NCBI RefSeq assembly: GCF_002105155.1
Contig: NW_019029011.1
Span: 1-64,000 of the forward strand
Reading direction: 5' to 3'
Source of the DNA: Lobosporangium transversale
Taxonomy: Eukaryota; Mortierellomycota; Mortierellomycetes; Mortierellales; Mortierellaceae
Length of the DNA: 64,000 nucleotides
Shown: piece after piece, positions 52,848 through 63,556 of the stretch
Numbering within the stretch: the first letter of the stretch is position 1
Layout: each line of letters opens with the position of its first letter
Notes under the pieces: generated by a model
Databases searched by the model: none
What the model was told of the DNA's origin: nothing
Seen by the model: the letters and a program-made list of their open reading frames with translations, nothing else
Position numbers and translations under genes: made by a program

Positions 52848-55082
52848 AGGATAGAGCCATTCATTCTGCTCGACTTCTGTCTCTTCCTTTCACGATGTCT
52901 ATAGGTATTCTTTCAATCATTTTGGGACTTGGTCTTGAGAAGCGTTTGTTTATCAGCGCCATTCGCTGTGTGGTTCAGCTAAGTATTATGGTATGAGTAA
53001 TAAACAGGCCACAAAAAAAATGGAAGCACTTCAAGCCGTGATAATTAAATCTTATAATTAACTATTTTATTTTTGATTTTATTCCAACGAATTATTCATA
53101 TCAAAGGGTTTGGTGCTCGAAAACATATTCAGCGCCAACAGTCCAGTGTTGGTCATACTCATGGCGCGTAAGTCAAGACGTTGTATCTCATGAGTCGTTT
53201 TTATATTTTTTATATTTGTATGCTATGAATAACAACATTTCCTAAATCCTTGTTCTCACAGTGTTACTCACTTCCTTGGGTGCCTATGAGGCTGTGTTCA
53301 ATGTGAGCAAGCGTCGCCACATCTACATGGTAACGTTTTGCTAAAACAGGGGGCTACCCCATGGATTTATTGCAATATGTTTTTTTTTTTTTTTTTTTTT
53401 TTTTTTGATGTCATGATCGTCACAATTGATTGCCTAAAAGTTACTCCTCTGGTTAATTTAGTTTCCATCTGTCTTGGTCTCAATGGGGTGCAGTTGTTTA
53501 ATCATTGGAACGTTTGGTAAGTTTGTCTTACCTATTATTCAATACAATGCTTCAACGCCACAATGCCTACATCCTTGTAGAATCGCACATTAATTAAATT
53601 TTATTTTATTTTATACTTGGTCATGATGCTGTCATTTCATTATGTTGATTAAAAATATACTTTTCATTCGCGATGAACCAAACTAACATTCTCGCTACCT
53701 TGTAATGCAAAATCACATCCTTGGTCTTGGATTAATTTTTTTCACTTAGGAACGAGACTTGCCATGGGTGTTGATCCACTTCACTCCCCCAAGGAATTTA
53801 TCCCAGGTTGGTTAGCAAAGCAGCAATTAGGAATCTATCACCTTCCTTCCGCTCGTTTTATACTTATCCATTCATTTTTTTATTTTTATTTTATTTTATT
53901 TTTATTTTATTTTTATTTTTTTTATAATCATTTGCAATGTATCAGCATTGGGAATGTTGCTTGGAAACACAATGACAGCCATCTCTTTAGGCCTGGATCA
54001 ATGCCTTAGTCAACTCAGGTTCGTCTTATTCTCTTGGAATTCAGTTCGATGTTTTAAGAATGATAGCTGTATAATATAACGCTTTTTTATATACATACAT
54101 CGACGACTAACGTCATACCTATTTTAATTTTTGAATCTTTTTCCTCAGCGAGAATAAGGAAAAGATCGAACTTTACTTGTCCTTGGGTGCCTCTCGTTGG
54201 GAAGCATGCCGTCCAGTTGCAATCGAGGCTATGCGTCGTGCTATGTTACCTACTATTAATCAGATGAGGTGTGTAGACAACAATGGAAAACTACGGAATA
54301 ATATTTTTTCTTTTTCTTTTATTTTCCCTCTTTCACGCTTAGCACAGCTGTTGATCGATTTGAACAAAAAAAAAAAAAAAAAAAAAAAAAAAATTCTAAC
54401 AGCGACTTTCTTATTTTCAAAAATAATGATAATGAAACTCCGTAGCATTATTGGATTGATTTCGATCCCAGGGATGATGACTGGTCAACTTATTGCAGGA
54501 GCATCTGTCATGAATGCTGCCAAGTCGCAGCAAATCATTATGTTCTTGATCTCGGGTGCTGCTGCATTCGGTACTCTTTCCTCTGTCATGGTAGGATGCG
54601 CTAGTAAAAAAAAAGTGCATTTGTTCATAAAGGCAATGCTACAAATAATCACAGTCTGTGATATATGAATACATATTAATATCATTTTCTTCTTCCTTTA
54701 GATTTGTCTGCGCGTATGCTTTGATTCATCCGACAGATTACGTCCAGAGCGCATTATCAAGACAAAGTCTATCATCCCTGAAAGGGTATCCAGCTTTTTC
54801 GACCGTGTATACAACAAAATTGGCGAGACTTTGTGCTGCTGCTGCTATAAGTCTCGCCAACCCTCTTCACCTTCTTTGGAACAAGGAAGTGGACGTAGGA
54901 GCCCTGGCCGACGTAGCCCTAGTAGAAGCTCGCACCAGAATAGCAATAACGACAACAATAACAATGACAATAACAGCCATCATGATCATGCAAATGGAAA
55001 GAACAAGGACAAGAACAAGAGCAAGGGTAAGGGCCATGGCCAGAATGGCGAACCTACAGAACGTACGCCTCTTGTCCGCTGA
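52672..55082 (+). CDS. UPF0014 family membrane protein (FetB/ALS3-type ABC transporter permease)
   Basis: Ten exons, 52672-52786, 52905-52990, 53107-53167, 53262-53329, 53462-53516, 53750-53806, 53946-54018, 54149-54268, 54446-54590 and 54702-55082, join in frame to give 386 residues. The conserved UPF0014 core is plain: SLGAYEA, GMLLGNTM, YLSLGASRWEA, AMLPTINQM and IGLISIPGMMTGQ. Several membrane segments precede and follow it, and the C-terminus is cytosolic, Cys/Ser/Arg- then Asn/Lys-rich, ending ERTPLVR. Relatives are bacterial FetB (iron export with the ATPase FetA) and plant ALS3/STAR2 (aluminium tolerance with STAR1). A partner ATPase is not in this window. Exon 5 is only 55 bases and must be read as FPSVLVSMG; the longer frame overlapping it is a shadow. 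Confidence 0.9.
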
Positions 55083-56251
55083 AAAGGTCCTCTAAGCGAA
55101 GCGCGCTTTTTTTTACTCCTTGTTCATCAACGTATCCATACCAAGTATATCTTTTGTTTATATTTTATGTATTCCCATCATCTATTTAGCTTGCATCTTT
55201 GTCTCTATGGGTAATAAAAGAAAGAAAAAAAAAAAAAAAAAAAAGAAACTTGCGTTTAACCCTTTGAACCTTGCCAGTCAGCCAATGCTCTTAAAAGAAA
55301 ACAAGCAAACAGAAAAAGGACAGCTCTGCTTGGAGACCAGGCGAGACAGGAAAGGAAAGTGGTCGGTCAAAAAAAAAAAAAGAAACTTCAGATTGCAAAG
55401 CTACTAGCAATCTTTGATCTCCAACTTTGCATTTTAAAAGAAAAGTCTTCTGAGCTGCGTTTGCTGAAGCATGAGAAGAGTGGTGAAATAATAATAATAA
55501 TAATAAGAGTAGTAGTAACGATAGTGATAAAAAGATGTGTATCTTTCGGTTAACAGCAGGAATGCCTATTTTCTTTAATTCGACGCATTGTGGTAACGGA
55601 TGGTTAGCATTATCGGGCGCGCATGGGCCAATTAATACCTCCTTCTTTGAGGAGAGAGCAAGGGCTTCTTGTATTCTGCTTATGCCATGAGATTAAATAA
55701 ATAAATAATAATAAAACAAATTGGATGTTGCAGGACTTTGCTTGGTGAAACTTTAATAATGCTTGGTTAAGCAAGGCAAAGAAAAGTAAGGTAAAGCATG
55801 GTCAAGACAAGGCAAGGCAAAGCAAGGATACCAAACAGAGATTTAAGCATGGATTATTTGATAATAGGTTCTAGACACATGGATTAAAGAGAGTAGTAGA
55901 TTATTATGATAACTGGCCAACGGACAAAAACGCTGTGTCTATTTTAAACCTCAACAAGGGGAAGGAAAGCATATAAACATTTTGGAGTTGCAACCGAGAC
56001 TAAAGCTTTGGAGTGAAATTGCTCTTTTGTTAGCACTCTTTGAGCAACGGGTGTATAAAGTGTATAAAAATACATGAACAGTTACTTACCCACTGCCCAC
56101 TGCGCCCTGTGACATCTCAACACTGCCACCATTTTTTTTTTTTCCTTTCCCTCGTGGAGGGTAGAAAGAGAGAAAATATTTTTGTGTAAGGATTATTTTA
56201 TTTTATGGCTGAGAAAGGCGTAGATTCTGGATGATCGCCAACATGTTATGT

Positions 56252-56284
<33 letters not shown>

Positions 56285-56602
56285 CCTTTTTTTGTAGCAA
56301 TTGAAGCGAAAGACTCAAGAACAATAGAAAAGGTAAAAAACTGTAATCTGGTGTACATGTAAACAGAGAGTGATTCTCTCTTTCCCATGTTGCGCATTGC
56401 TGTTGTTTGTTGTTGCATGACTGGCCCACCAACAACAACAACAACAACACAACAACAACAACTTTGTCTGTGCGACTTTTAGCGTCTATGCATAAAACAA
56501 CCATTTATTTTCTTTCTTTCTTTCTTTTTTTTTTTATCATTCTCGCTCACTGTACTACTTTCAAACACTTTACTCTCTCTCTCCCTCTCTCTCCCTCCTC
56601 CC

Positions 56603-56685
<83 letters not shown>

Positions 56686-56707
56686 TTACCTGCACCTGTA
56701 CCTGTCC
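55083..56707. other. Intergenic region with degenerate and simple repeats
   Basis: Between two + genes. It has A runs near 55225-55244, (AAT)n near 55490-55505, a degenerate AAGCAAGGC/AAGGCAAG series at about 55735-55830, a T run at 56253-56280, (CAA)n at about 56430-56461 and the (CT)n tract. No gene was recognised. Confidence 0.5.
56611..56680 (+). repeat. (CT)35 microsatellite in the calpain 5' region
   Basis: An uninterrupted CT repeat of 70 bases, preceded by an impure CT/CCCT stretch from about 56573. It ends 27 bases before the calpain ATG, so it probably lies in the 5' leader or core promoter. Confidence 0.95.
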
Positions 56708-59024
56708 ATGCCCAAGAAATTCAAATCCAGCAAAAAAATCTCCAACGAGGCACTGTCGACTATCGTGGCCGCTGTAGCCAAGCATAACAAGACACTCCAA
56801 TTGCCCTCTGTAACGTTGGTGGCTACATCGGCCATGGTGGCTGCTCGTGAGGCCTGTGCTGCCAAGGTCGATGCTATTGTAGAAGAATGTTTGGCTAAGA
56901 ATGTCAAGTTTCGAGACTCCAAATTCGACTTGTTGAATGATCGTCGTAACTGTCTTTACGCATCCTTGATCAGTGAGACCGTTTACAAAGACATTGCAGG
57001 AACTAAACGTATCACGGATTTGTTCAAAAACCCAGTCTTTTTCTTGAATGGCGCTAGTCCTGATGATATCAAGCAGGTACTTTTTTTTCTTTCTTTCAAT
57101 ATATTATTGGCTTGGCTTTGTCAGCTGAAGTCGTAGGGGAAAGTGTACCAGAGAAATGAGTTGCAATGTTTTCCGAGGAAAAGAAAGGAAAGGAGAGAGG
57201 TCCAATAAGTTGTGGGTCGGTTTTTTTTATTATTAATTATCTGCATGCTTTTTTAATGGTTGAATTTTTTTTTTTTTAGGGCTCTGTAGGAGATTGTTGG
57301 TTTGTGGCATCTCTTGCCGTTATTTCCAACATTCCAGGACTTTTGGAGCAACTCTGTGTCAAGAAGAATGAGCAAGTGGGTGTTTATGGATTCATCTTCT
57401 TTAAAGATGGCGATTGGGTTTCGACCGTTGTGGATGATCAAATGTTTTACAAGATCGATCCAGTGACACATAGCCGATCCCTCTATTTCAGTTCTTGTTA
57501 TGAGGAACGGGAATCATGGTTGCCCTTGATGGAAAAGGCTTATGCAAAGATCCATGGGGATTACGAAACCTTAACAGGAGGCTATACATCAGAAGGAATT
57601 GAAGATTTAACAGGAGGTACAGCCTCTATGATGTTCAGCAGTGATATCTTAGACAAGGATCGATTCTGGGAAGAGGAGATGAAGCAAGTTAACAAGGTTA
57701 CCCTCATGGGATGTTCCATTAACTACCAAGAAAGTGATCCAGAGAATCATGGAATCCAGTCTGGACATGCTTACAGTGTTCTTAACGTTGCCGAATATGA
57801 CGGAGAGCGCCTTGTTCATGTGAGTTTTCTTTTTACTATATCTTACTGTCAAACCCTCACAGACTTGTTTTCTACGAAAAAAAAAAAAAAAAAAAAAAAA
57901 AGAGGGTTGCAGCGGTTTATACAGGACTGTCTCTCATCAACTAGCCCACATGCACTCCCGTTCCCCTCCTCCCTTTCTTACATTGCCTATATCGGCCTAC
58001 CATCTACAATCTTCGTTAAAAGATCCGCAACCCATGGGGCAAGATTGAATGGAATGGGGACTGGTCAGATCAATCCGACAAATGGACACCGGACGCTATC
58101 AAGACCCTTAAATTGGAGGACAAGGATGACGGGCGATTCTGGATGCCCTATGATGAATTTCTGAGAATCTTTACGACTATTGACCGATGCAGAGTCTTTG
58201 ATGCTACCTGGTCTGTCGCCTCTAGCTGGATCCCTTACAATGTTGAACCTCGTTCAAGCGGCAAATTCCAATTCAAGCTTAATCAACCTGGTGAGACCGT
58301 CATCGTGCTGTCTCAACCCGATACCCGTTATTATGGAGCCTTCAATGCAGAGTTCATCTATACGTTGTCGTTCCACGTCTATGATCAGGATGAGAAACTG
58401 ATCCGACGCGCCAAAATCACAGTCCCCTATTCTCGGCGTAGTGTCAATTGTGAACTCAAACTTGCAGCAGGCACGTACACAGTCATCCCCCATGTTCACC
58501 GCGAACCCACGGATATCCGGCCCGATACCGAGAATAGTAGTACTGATAATGCCATCAATCCTTCAACACGCATTGATGATGTAGAGGTCGTTGTAGATCC
58601 TGTCAAAATGGATAAGAGTTCATACATGTTCCAACAGCGTAAAGCTACTTTGGTCCGGTCTATGTCTATGGCACGTATCACAGGAAGGAAGCTGTTGGGT
58701 GTAGATGATGAGGATTATGAGGCAAATAATAACAAGCCCAAGCAACTAGAGGAGCAACGATGGCAACTGATGTTAGGCCTCCGTGTATACAGCCACGACC
58801 GGGCCATCACTGTTGATGGAAACCCTGGTGTTCACCCATCGTTGAAGCGTCCTCAAGAGGGTCGTTTGGATGTGGAGGAAAAAGAAGATCCCGAAAGTGT
58901 CACTGCGACGCTTGCAGATAAAAAAGAATTGAGTACTGAACCTGAGGAGATCGAGGAGGAGGCGCCCCAAACATCTGTTAAGAAGTTTGCTTTCCGGAAG
59001 GTTTATTTAGAGAATAGACAGTAG
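56708..59024 (+). CDS. Calpain-type cysteine protease (family C2)
   Basis: Three exons, 56708-57076, 57280-57819 and 58023-59024, give 636 residues with phase-0 junctions. After an N-terminal segment of about 100 residues comes the calpain catalytic core: QGSVGDCWF with nucleophile C129, SGHAYSV with H286, and IRNPWG with N306. All three catalytic residues are present, so it should be active. A beta-rich C2-like/calpain large-subunit domain follows (about 350-480), then a linker and an acidic tail with EEIEEE. No EF-hand (PEF) domain is seen, so it is not a classical calcium calpain; it could be a non-classical fungal calpain, although the MIT domain of PalB/Rim13 is not evident. The second intron carries a run of about 24 A and ends TTAAAAG. 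Confidence 0.9.
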
Positions 59025-59219
59025 AATGACTTCTTTTTCATCGCTCTATAAAAACAGAATAATAAGAAATAATAGTAATCGATTTTCATATTTGAGAACG
59101 TCACCAATCTGTTGAATACATGTAAAAAAAAGGCCAGATCCAAAAGTGAACGCAAATTTTGAATCATTTGACCACTTCTGTAGCGTTAACATCGGTGCAT
59201 AAAAGCATCACCCATACTT

Positions 59220-59640
59220 ATTCTTTTGCTTCTCGAAAGACCGGGAAGCCGTTGCAGCGGCTCTGGAGGGATATACGGTCATTCAGTCGCTCATTCGATG
59301 ATGATAAGGACAGTGCCAGTTTATCAGAATATTTTTCTCTTCACGGGACCAACTATCAGGAGAAGAGAAGAGGGGCACCTATTCAATAGCAACGAGGACA
59401 GCAACACAAAGGAAGACAATGCAGAGTGAGAAGTGATAGATGGTGTAGACATGACTCACTTTGGTGAGCTGCAAGATATAGTGAGCTATTTCCGAGAACG
59501 ACACACAAGTAGAGACTAATATTTATGGCCTGACTGAGAAACCATCGCTTTCCGACGTGGTTGGACTTTATGTGGCAATGCTACAATATATCCTACGAAT
59601 ATGAAGTATAGACCTGAGATCAAAGTCGGATTCTTTTAAA
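59220..59640 (+). pseudogene. Decayed F-box-family gene remnant (C-terminal part)
   Basis: Translated pieces match the C-terminus of the intact F-box gene at 60091-62394: LQRLWRDIRSF at about 59252, then DGVDMTHFGELQDIVSYF from 59439, then LWPD and ETIAF, then KYRPEIKV near 59607. In-frame stops replace residues either side of LWPD and the frame shifts between blocks. No F-box or LRR part is left upstream, so this is a truncated, non-functional copy. Confidence 0.75.
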
Positions 59641-60090
59641 AAAACGCACTAATGATTTCCTACTTAGGGGATGAGTAACAAGCACCAATTTTTTTTTTGG
59701 GACACTTCAGTCGCACTTCCATCTCTCTTAAGCTTGAGTTGACTACCCAAAGCACCTAGATAGTCTGTCCAATCACTCAGCAATCTACACTTGTTATAGC
59801 AATTGAAAGTGCTTGAGAACTTGCTTGAGCCTCGACTGCAAAAACATCTCGACAAGTCTAGACCAGAAACTGATGCTGGGAACAAATGTGCGTACACTGA
59901 GTCAGGGGGAGGTCCAAGAAAAGGGGTCGGTGTATTCTTTTTGAAATCGTCAAAGATCATTGGCAGCAAAATGCAGAAAAAATTATTAAAAAAAAGGCAC
60001 TGCCACAAAAAAGAAAAAGCTGATATACTTGTTTCCTCATTTTCTACTTTCTCTTTCTCTCTTCACTCGCTGACACTATTTCATTCCAAA

Positions 60091-62394
60091 ATGTTTGCAT
60101 TCCCCACAGAGACCTTGGAGCACATCTTTTCATACCTTGGACAGGGAACACTCCGTTTCACAGTGTCCTTAGTCTGTCGCCACTGGTACCACGTTGCACA
60201 GGCTCATATCAGGAAAACAGTCTACATTGCCGTTACACAACTTGATTATGGGCATGGTCGTGGAGGCCCACCTAGAAATTCGTTGCAGAGGATGAAAAGA
60301 CGGCGTGCCCTCAAACAACTTGGGTACGACTTGAGGGAAAAGTTAATGTCAGCATACACTCTTGTCTACAATGCAAGCCTACTGTCAACGGCAAGCAGGA
60401 AGTTCCTGTTTCTAAAAGAGGAAGAGGAAGTTTGGACGGTCGTTGAAGATGCCTTTACTGCGATAACATGGCCATCGTCGGCCTCTCCTTCGATAAGCAA
60501 TAGCATTTCTAGTTATGGAGTCAGTAACAGTCCTCTCAGGATCCGTCAACTGATCCTGGATACAGGCCGGTGTGAAAGAGCCTGGTCAAGGTTGACGCCA
60601 CTTCTCCATTTTTTGGGCCATAGGCTCACCAGCCTGCGATTGGAAAATATACCCTTCAGGAGCATTGTGCCTATCCATAGAATCCTCGATTCGTGTCCAA
60701 ACCTCCAGGCTCTACGCATTGCCTCGTTAAAACCAAATATAAGAGCACAGGCATCAAAATTGCAGGAGCATCGTGATCATAACTTTGCTACCCTTGCTAA
60801 TCTTAGCTTACATTCAGCCACCACTAACGCCACTTCTATCATCACCATCATCAATCCCACTATTGAAAATGAGCGTCAGTGCCAATTACAATCTGCCACG
60901 TTCGAGAACTTAGGGCTATCTCTGACAGCACTCGAATCCTTTGTCCACAGGTGTCCCAACCTCAATGAGCTTCGAATTATCTCTGCTCAGCCCATATATA
61001 CTACGAAAAATGTTCCTAGCCAAATCACGAATTTTTTATTTTACAAGACAGCAAGTGATCAGTTCTTTCATCGACTATCCTCACCGCCACCACCAGTCTT
61101 GGATCTATCATCATCCTCAACACGACAGCCACCAATTTATCTGCCGAAACTCAAAAGTCTCTATGTATCTATATCCAGCAATTCAAGGTCTTATGTAATG
61201 GAGGAGATAGCTCCAATCCCACAGTTCCCAATGGTCGAGCGCTGGGGGTTTTCCACGATGTCCATGGAAAGAGGCCTTCCATTTTCAGGTTCTATATTAC
61301 TGGACCGTCACATACGGCTCAACGCTTTGACAGCTGTCGAGATCTCAAAATACAGAACTAATACTCTTGATGAGCAGGCAAGTAATCGGATTATAGAATG
61401 GGTTCATCATCTGTTATGTTCCAGCCCTCAATTACAACATTTCAAGATGCCTGAAATCCGATGTCCTATCCGATTGTTCTACGTGACAAAAGACCTGAGG
61501 ATGAAGCTCAATGACAAGGGTCATTTGTCTGAAGATGAGGCGCATGATTACCCTATTCAACAAAAAGTATGGGCCTGCCGTCAACTCAAGACGTTACATA
61601 TGCTGTTTACGCCAATAATGAGTCGAGATAAAGCTTTGGATGAGATGGCGCGCGTAGTTCTCGGTTATCTCGTTCGTGCCTGTCCAGAACTAGAGGATTT
61701 ATTGATTCATGATGAGTATTTCTTGAGAGAATACCCTGAACATGTGTGCTTATTATCAAGACTGAAGCGATTGAAGTGGTTACATTTGGGTGGTTTTACT
61801 TGTTTGCAGTTCGATTGGATCAAACGGTACTATCATTATGATTTAAGAGACCAAATCAAGGTTCAGTGGGAGTATGATCATTACATAGGATGTCCTTGCC
61901 CTTCTTCCTCTCAGAGAATCAAAACGTCACTAAAACGGCTATGGCGGGACCTACGATTGCGCAACTCTTCATTTGATAGTAACGATGCCATCAGTATGTC
62001 GGAACTACATATCCTTAGGGCTTTTGCTAAGGAGAAGGAGAGGGAGAAGGAGAAGGAGAAGGGGGAGATTGGTAAGGGAGAGGTAAGAGAAGAGGACGGC
62101 ACAAAGGCAAATGAAAAAGAGATAAATGACGATGAAAGAGAGGTAATTGGCGGTGTGGACATGACTCACCTAGGCAAGTTACAGGATATAGTTAACTATT
62201 TTCAGGATCGACGCTCAAGCAGAGATGAGTGTTTATGGCCTGACTTAGAGACCATCACTTTCTACCTTGATAGATTCGCGGATCAAAACACCAAATCTGC
62301 CTTATATGAGCATATCAAGAAATTCAGACCCGAAATCAAGATCATATTTCTTTCAGATAGAATGCTTCATCAAACGTATTTAACTGTAGAATGA
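60091..62394 (+). CDS. F-box protein of a fungal multigene family
   Basis: A single exon of 767 residues. The frame is open upstream to 59803, but the start at 60091 (AAAATGTTTGC) is chosen because the F-box begins there: FPTETLEHIFSYLG...VSLVCRHWYHVA (residues 3-40). LRR-like segments follow, for example LTSLRLENIPF, CPNLQALRIASL, CPNLNELRIIS, LPKLKSLYVS and CPELEDLLIHD. The C-terminal part has KRLWRDLR, a Lys/Glu-rich insert from (GAGAAG)n sequence at about 62030-62066, then GVDMTHLGKLQDIVNYF and FRPEIKIIFL. It is a likely SCF ubiquitin-ligase receptor; the target is unknown. It is flanked on both sides by broken relatives. Confidence 0.85.
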   Translation: MFAFPTETLEHIFSYLGQGTLRFTVSLVCRHWYHVAQAHIRKTVYIAVTQLDYGHGRGGPPRNSLQRMKRRRALKQLGYDLREKLMSAYTLVYNASLLSTASRKFLFLKEEEEVWTVVEDAFTAITWPSSASPSISNSISSYGVSNSPLRIRQLILDTGRCERAWSRLTPLLHFLGHRLTSLRLENIPFRSIVPIHRILDSCPNLQALRIASLKPNIRAQASKLQEHRDHNFATLANLSLHSATTNATSIITIINPTIENERQCQLQSATFENLGLSLTALESFVHRCPNLNELRIISAQPIYTTKNVPSQITNFLFYKTASDQFFHRLSSPPPPVLDLSSSSTRQPPIYLPKLKSLYVSISSNSRSYVMEEIAPIPQFPMVERWGFSTMSMERGLPFSGSILLDRHIRLNALTAVEISKYRTNTLDEQASNRIIEWVHHLLCSSPQLQHFKMPEIRCPIRLFYVTKDLRMKLNDKGHLSEDEAHDYPIQQKVWACRQLKTLHMLFTPIMSRDKALDEMARVVLGYLVRACPELEDLLIHDEYFLREYPEHVCLLSRLKRLKWLHLGGFTCLQFDWIKRYYHYDLRDQIKVQWEYDHYIGCPCPSSSQRIKTSLKRLWRDLRLRNSSFDSNDAISMSELHILRAFAKEKEREKEKEKGEIGKGEVREEDGTKANEKEINDDEREVIGGVDMTHLGKLQDIVNYFQDRRSSRDECLWPDLETITFYLDRFADQNTKSALYEHIKKFRPEIKIIFLSDRMLHQTYLTVE

Positions 62395-62584
62395 AAGCAA
62401 AATGTGAAAGCAATATAATATTTTTTACTTTTGCTTCATGGAAATCAATAGGAAAGCCTTTTTAGTCATGTCGAGTCGCTGACGCATGACCTGAACTACT
62501 ATCATAGATGTGTAAGCGATCTTTACAGCATAGGGGAATCGTAAATAGCTCTTCCAATGAAGAAAGACCACACACTACATGCTA

Positions 62585-63325
62585 CTGCGGACAATGTGAT
62601 AGAGGACCAGAGGATGAAACTAAGTAACATAAGCCCGCCTCACCTACATGATGAATTATGTCATCGTCCAGTCCCTCAGGAAGTATAGAGACTATCATGC
62701 ATTCAAGGCTTTATACATGGCACCCACAACCAAGGATGATGGTGATATGATATTTAAGAAAATGATGATCGTGGCTCTTGGATATATTAGTTATGCTTGT
62801 CCCGGGCTGGAGGCATTTACTTGAATCAGCGTCGCTAAAATTGAAATGCTTTAAGTAGAGATGTCAAAACAAGTTGATATAAGGCTAGGGGCAAGAACAG
62901 GGGTTTAGCTTTCATTTACGTCCTGAAGAACTAGTAATCTATCCGGCTGTTTTGGCGAGATATGTGGTTGCCCATCCATCATGTAATGGTAACCACAATA
63001 TCAGTATATCAGTATATCTGCGTAGATTTTCTTCCGAGGCTCTGAATGAGAGGAGAAGACCAAGGAGAAGAAACAACTAAAAAGAGACCATTGACTGTAC
63101 AGCCCATCTTGGTAAGTTGCCAACTGCTTTCAGGAATGACGTTTAAACAGAAGCGTTTGTGGCTGTGATTAGAGGTTATCAACTTCCACCCCATGAATTA
63201 TGAGCAGAGCTGCAGCAATAGTCAATATACAAGCAGTCCATTTGGCGTTATCAAAAAGTCTAGACTAAAGATTAAGGCCGCGTTCGTCTCAAATAAAGTG
63301 CTGAAAGAAGTTTATCTACTGGAGA
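62585..63325 (+). pseudogene. Decayed F-box-family gene remnant (C-terminal half)
   Basis: Blocks line up in order with the neighbouring intact gene: DQRMKLSNISPPHLHDE from about 62602, LYMAPTTKDDGD and ALGYISYACPGLEAF from about 62708, a worn LGK-L block near 63112, a block corresponding to FQDRRSSRDECLWPD near 63130-63165, and KIKAAFVSNKVL near 63268. Stops and frame changes lie between them (for example after PQEV and after GLEAF). No F-box half is recognisable at 62395-62584. Confidence 0.7.
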
Positions 63326-63556
63326 GACAGCAGAGCTTTATGACAATAGTAATGATGAAAATAAAATGATCTAATTGTAAGCAAAGCATGACAAAGCACC
63401 GCCACAATCCATAAAAGAAGCCCCTTGCCAAATATAATGCCATTGTTTTTTCTTTCTTTTATCCTTCCTTTCAGTTCTTACCGTTGAAATTGCCTTTAGC
63501 ATTGAAAGTTTATTAATAAACCTTCTCTCTTTTTACCCAACGATAACTCAGTAATA

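Noticed and set aside
53338-53520. 60-codon frame overlapping UPF0014 exon 5
   Set aside because: It is in a different frame from the exon. Splicing at 53462-53516 gives the hydrophobic FPSVLVSMG segment that fits the family and keeps frame on both sides.
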